Of a stretch of DNA of 35,162 bases, positions 32,936 to 35,162 are shown one piece after another. Below the pieces are notes generated by a model. The model was given only the letters and a program-made list of their open reading frames with translations, ran no database searches and was not told the origin of the DNA. The first letter of the stretch is position 1, and the number at the start of each line of letters is the position of its first letter. The translations under genes and the position numbers were made by a program. Origin of the DNA: an uncultured Campylobacter sp. (GTDB taxonomy: Bacteria > Campylobacterota > Campylobacteria > Campylobacterales > Campylobacteraceae); contig NZ_CALJPC010000035.1 in assembly GCF_937981295.1 (NCBI RefSeq), positions 1-35,162 on the forward strand, written 5' to 3'.

Positions 32936-33928
32936 TTAAAAAAATAGATTTTTTTCTTGCGGTTTTTGATTTAGAAGCTGCAAGATCGCGCTCTTCTCCG
33001 CAAAAACCAGCGCGTAGTGAAACTCAGGCAGGCTCTTTAGCGCGCTTAGCTTATTGAAGCGAAAGTCGATCTTAACGCCGTCTAGGCGATCCTCCCAGCT
33101 AGCGCAGACGATAATTTTCTCGCGGAATTTTGCGCACAAAAACTCCGCCTCGCGCGCAAAAAGCTCAGGATCGCTCTCGGCGATAAAGGCGCGGTAGCTT
33201 CCGCCAAGCGAGCTAACGTTAAAAAATCTATCCACAAAAATCGGTTCGAAATGGCCGAATGCACTTAAGCTTTGAAATTTAAAGGGTATGTTTTTGCGCG
33301 AGAGATACTCGATCACACCGCATAGCTCGGGCAAAAACAGCTGCGGAAAGATTAAGTTTGAATAATAAAGCCCGCCGAAAACGAAGCTGCTGTAAAATAT
33401 CGAGCCGCCGTAAAGCAGCCTAAAATCGTCGCTCGCAGGGATCGTGGCAGGCGAGATACCGAGGCTTTGCAAAAGCTCGGCGTCGGTGGTGAAGTAGGTA
33501 TTTTTCTCTTTGGCATTCAGCAGGCTGATGAAAAGCTCGCCCTTGCTGCGCGGCGCAAACATCAAATTTTTCGGCACGCTCGTGTAGCGCAGGATCTCGC
33601 TTTGCACCCCGTTTATCAACACGAAGCCGTGCCGCCATATCTCGCCCAAAAATTTTATCAGCCGCACGAGCGCCGAGCATAAATTTTCGACCTTAATAAA
33701 GGCAATCTCGTCGTTAAGCGGCTTGAAATTGTTATCGAAAATGATCGCGTATGCGCCGTTATCGATCGCGGTGCGCACGTCGCGCTCGTTTGCGCCAAGT
33801 GCTATGAAAGCGCCTTTTTTCGCAACCTTTGCAGGCTCGATCGCAAAGCTCTCGACAGCGGAGATCGCGGGATTATTTAGCATCGTTCCGTTTACGATAC
33901 GGGTTAAATTTAATAAATTTACCATCAC
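32936..33928 (-). CDS. Mur-ligase-like protein without a P-loop
   Basis: This is a 330-residue protein. Its first 100 residues follow the N-terminal substrate domain of MurE/MurF ligases (DSR-like SFAIEPAKVAKKGAFIALGANE, DNGAYAIIFD, VENLCSALVRLIKFL). Where MurF has the ATP-binding G-x-x-G-K-T-T, this protein reads FVLINGVQSEILRYT, so it cannot bind ATP in the usual way. The remaining 200 residues match no Mur domain I recognise. A similar unexplained gene lies beside metG in C. jejuni (from memory). It might bind a peptidoglycan precursor without ligating it. It overlaps the upstream Lys-rich gene by 4 nt. Confidence 0.65.
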   Translation of the reverse strand: MMVNLLNLTRIVNGTMLNNPAISAVESFAIEPAKVAKKGAFIALGANERDVRTAIDNGAYAIIFDNNFKPLNDEIAFIKVENLCSALVRLIKFLGEIWRHGFVLINGVQSEILRYTSVPKNLMFAPRSKGELFISLLNAKEKNTYFTTDAELLQSLGISPATIPASDDFRLLYGGSIFYSSFVFGGLYYSNLIFPQLFLPELCGVIEYLSRKNIPFKFQSLSAFGHFEPIFVDRFFNVSSLGGSYRAFIAESDPELFAREAEFLCAKFREKIIVCASWEDRLDGVKIDFRFNKLSALKSLPEFHYALVFAEKSAILQLLNQKPQEKNLFF

Positions 33929-34755
33929 GACTTTCCTGCGGCAGAGCTTTTAAAGGGCGTGCTCTTTGCGGCGCGGTGCAGCTGCTTTGCGGTAGATGCG
34001 GAGGTTGCGCCAGGCGCGACGGTGTCTTTTGCGGCGATTACGGCAAGCATAGCAGTATCTTTTGCGATGCGGCGAGATTTTACGTTCTGAGAGGCACTTT
34101 TAGCCGCTGCCGATTTTGCGCTAGCTGCGGAAATTTTATTTTGCGCGGCGCTTTTTACGGACGCGGATTTTGCTGTGGATGTAGAGGCTACACTTGCTGC
34201 GATACTTTTGGCAGTCGATGCGGTTTTTGCGATAGGTACAGGTTTTTTAGCGAGCGGAGATCTTTTTGCGGGCACGCTTTTTGTCGCTGTATTTTTTTTA
34301 GCGGAATCGAATTTGGAAAGCGAGGCGTCCTTTTGAATGCTCGCGCTAGAAAGACCTGCCGTGCGCTTTCTACGCGACGAGGCGCTTGCTTTAGAGCTCT
34401 CGCCATCCGCGCTCGCATATTTTTTCGTGCGCTCGCCTGTAAATTTATCGGTGCGTGAAAACGAGCGCACAACCGTGCGCGCGCCGAGTTTTACACATTT
34501 TAAAGCGGCGGACTTCGACAGCTCGCAAACGCCTAGCGTTAAAATTTTACGTGCCGCAAATTTTAAAACAACCCCCGCGCCGAGCTTCAGCGCCAAAGGC
34601 GTGGCGCATACAAGCCCGCCCGCGCCAATCTTTGCGGCAAAACCGCAGCTGCGACAAAGCTTTAAAATTTTATCCGAAGCGCTGCTTTTTTGCGCACAGA
34701 GCCCAGCCGCGCCGTAGATAGCGAGCTTCGAAGCCTTGCGCGCTAAAGCCCTCAT
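33925..34755 (-). CDS. Hypothetical protein with a Lys/Ala/Ser-rich tail
   Basis: This 276-residue protein has an N-terminal 100 residues that are Ala/Gly/Cys-rich and partly hydrophobic (AAKIGAGGLVCATPLALKLG, then GVVLKFAARKILTLGVCEL), perhaps membrane-associated or amphipathic. From about 108 on, it is almost only Lys, Ala, Ser, Thr and Arg, with repeats such as STAKSIAA, KSAAQNK, KSAAAKSASQ. Such tails resemble histone H1 or AlgP-type proteins and may bind nucleic acid or polyanions; composition alone does not prove this. It lies 2 nt after metG and 4 nt over the Mur-like gene, so it is translated with both. The function is unknown. Confidence 0.65.
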   Translation of the reverse strand: MRALARKASKLAIYGAAGLCAQKSSASDKILKLCRSCGFAAKIGAGGLVCATPLALKLGAGVVLKFAARKILTLGVCELSKSAALKCVKLGARTVVRSFSRTDKFTGERTKKYASADGESSKASASSRRKRTAGLSSASIQKDASLSKFDSAKKNTATKSVPAKRSPLAKKPVPIAKTASTAKSIAASVASTSTAKSASVKSAAQNKISAASAKSAAAKSASQNVKSRRIAKDTAMLAVIAAKDTVAPGATSASTAKQLHRAAKSTPFKSSAAGKS

Positions 34756-34757
34756 CG

Positions 34758-35162
34758 CTAACCTACGATCGCGCCGTTTTTTACGGGCGCGAGAGTGCTA
34801 AGCAGCGTAAGGCTGCCGTCCTCGGCGCTTAAAATCATACCCTCGCTGCTATGTTTAAAAATTTTAGCGGGTTTTAAATTTGCCAGCACGCAGATCTGCT
34901 TGCCGACAAGCGCGGCGGGATCGTAAAATTTCGCGATACCGCTGATGATTTGGCGCGGCCTCTCCTCGCCTAAATCGATCATAAATCGCAACAACTTCTC
35001 GCTGCCTTCAATGTTTTCGCACTCCAAAATCGTGCCGACTTTTATAACGCATTTTTTAAAATCGTCTATTTTGATTTGGGCTTCGGTTGTCTCGCCTTTG
35101 GCTTCTTGCGCCGTAGCGCCCGAGCCGGAAGCGTTTGCGTTTAAGCTTGGTGCGCCTTTTGC
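34758..35162 (-). CDS. metG: Methionyl-tRNA synthetase, C-terminal part (N-terminus beyond window)
   Basis: The minus frame is open from the right edge to 34758 (134 codons visible). After an Ala/Gly/Asn/Glu-rich linker comes IKIDDFKKCVIKVGTI and then the OB-fold tRNA-binding domain of Trbp111 type: ECENIEGSEKLLRFMIDLGE, RQIISGIAKFYDP, GKQICVLANLKP, and SEGMILSAEDG near the end. This appended domain is normal for MetRS of these bacteria and strengthens tRNA binding. The catalytic part with HIGH and KMSKS is outside the window, so the name rests on the C-terminal domain and neighbourhood. The gene probably begins an operon with the three genes after it. Confidence 0.85.
   Translation of the reverse strand, partial: AKGAPSLNANASGSGATAQEAKGETTEAQIKIDDFKKCVIKVGTILECENIEGSEKLLRFMIDLGEERPRQIISGIAKFYDPAALVGKQICVLANLKPAKIFKHSSEGMILSAEDGSLTLLSTLAPVKNGAIVG

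Noticed and set aside
1..35162. The frequent AAATTT / AAATTTAGC words as a DNA uptake or other special signal
   Set aside because: They are spread over both strands, in genes and spacers, and fit the general composition seen in Campylobacter; a count against a shuffled genome would be needed to claim more.

Overview
The window looks like a Campylobacterota chromosome, most likely a higher-GC oral or gut Campylobacter (C. gracilis, C. showae, C. rectus or C. concisus type). Three things support this: the htrA / cbpA-hspR / kefB block, the pyrD - M16 protease - dapA - fabL - pgsA - rseP - yggS string, and the hemL and metG neighbourhoods, all of which resemble Campylobacter gene order, together with the many AAATTT-rich spacers. 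The species is an inference; no rRNA or other marker lies in the window.

Layout. 1-4306 (minus) is the N-terminal 1435 codons of a very large secreted, repeat-rich, autotransporter-like surface protein that runs off the left edge. 4307-5158 is a gene-free, AT-rich spacer. 5159-6580 (minus) is the periplasmic protease HtrA, divergent from cbpA-hspR (plus, 6749-7987), which has a near-consensus HspR operator over its -35 box. kefB (8477-10108, plus) follows. 10400-15463 is a loose stretch of poorly known or broken minus-strand genes: a frameshifted polytopic membrane protein, a methyltransferase, three small hypothetical genes (one with no canonical start codon) and an ABC ATPase remnant.

15464-25933 (minus) is a housekeeping operon read pyrD > M16 peptidase > dapA > fabL > pgsA, then an inserted low-GC restriction-modification module (17344-20261), then rseP > yggS. 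The module has a nuclease-methyltransferase fusion and an S subunit gene. That S gene contains a (GA)10 dinucleotide tract, a strong candidate for phase variation, and also a separate single-base frameshift in its second recognition domain. No separate restriction subunit is present, so a BcgI-like (Type IIB) arrangement is plausible.

26287-30769 (minus) reads histidine kinase > cytochrome c > hemL > AtpZ-like > four-helix membrane protein. 31091-35162 (minus) reads metG (partial) > Lys/Ala-rich protein > Mur-ligase-like protein without a P-loop > UbiD-family decarboxylase, probably serving menaquinone synthesis.

A recurring oddity is long low-complexity expansions: a roughly 330-residue charged tail on PyrD, a roughly 250-residue Asp/Ser/Gly/Asn linker inside the membrane protein beside hemL, a roughly 165-residue Lys/Ala/Ser tail beside metG, and an Ala/Gly-rich linker within MetG itself. 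The strongest candidates for something new are the putatively phase-variable R-M island, the modular surface protein, and these expansions on otherwise conserved proteins.
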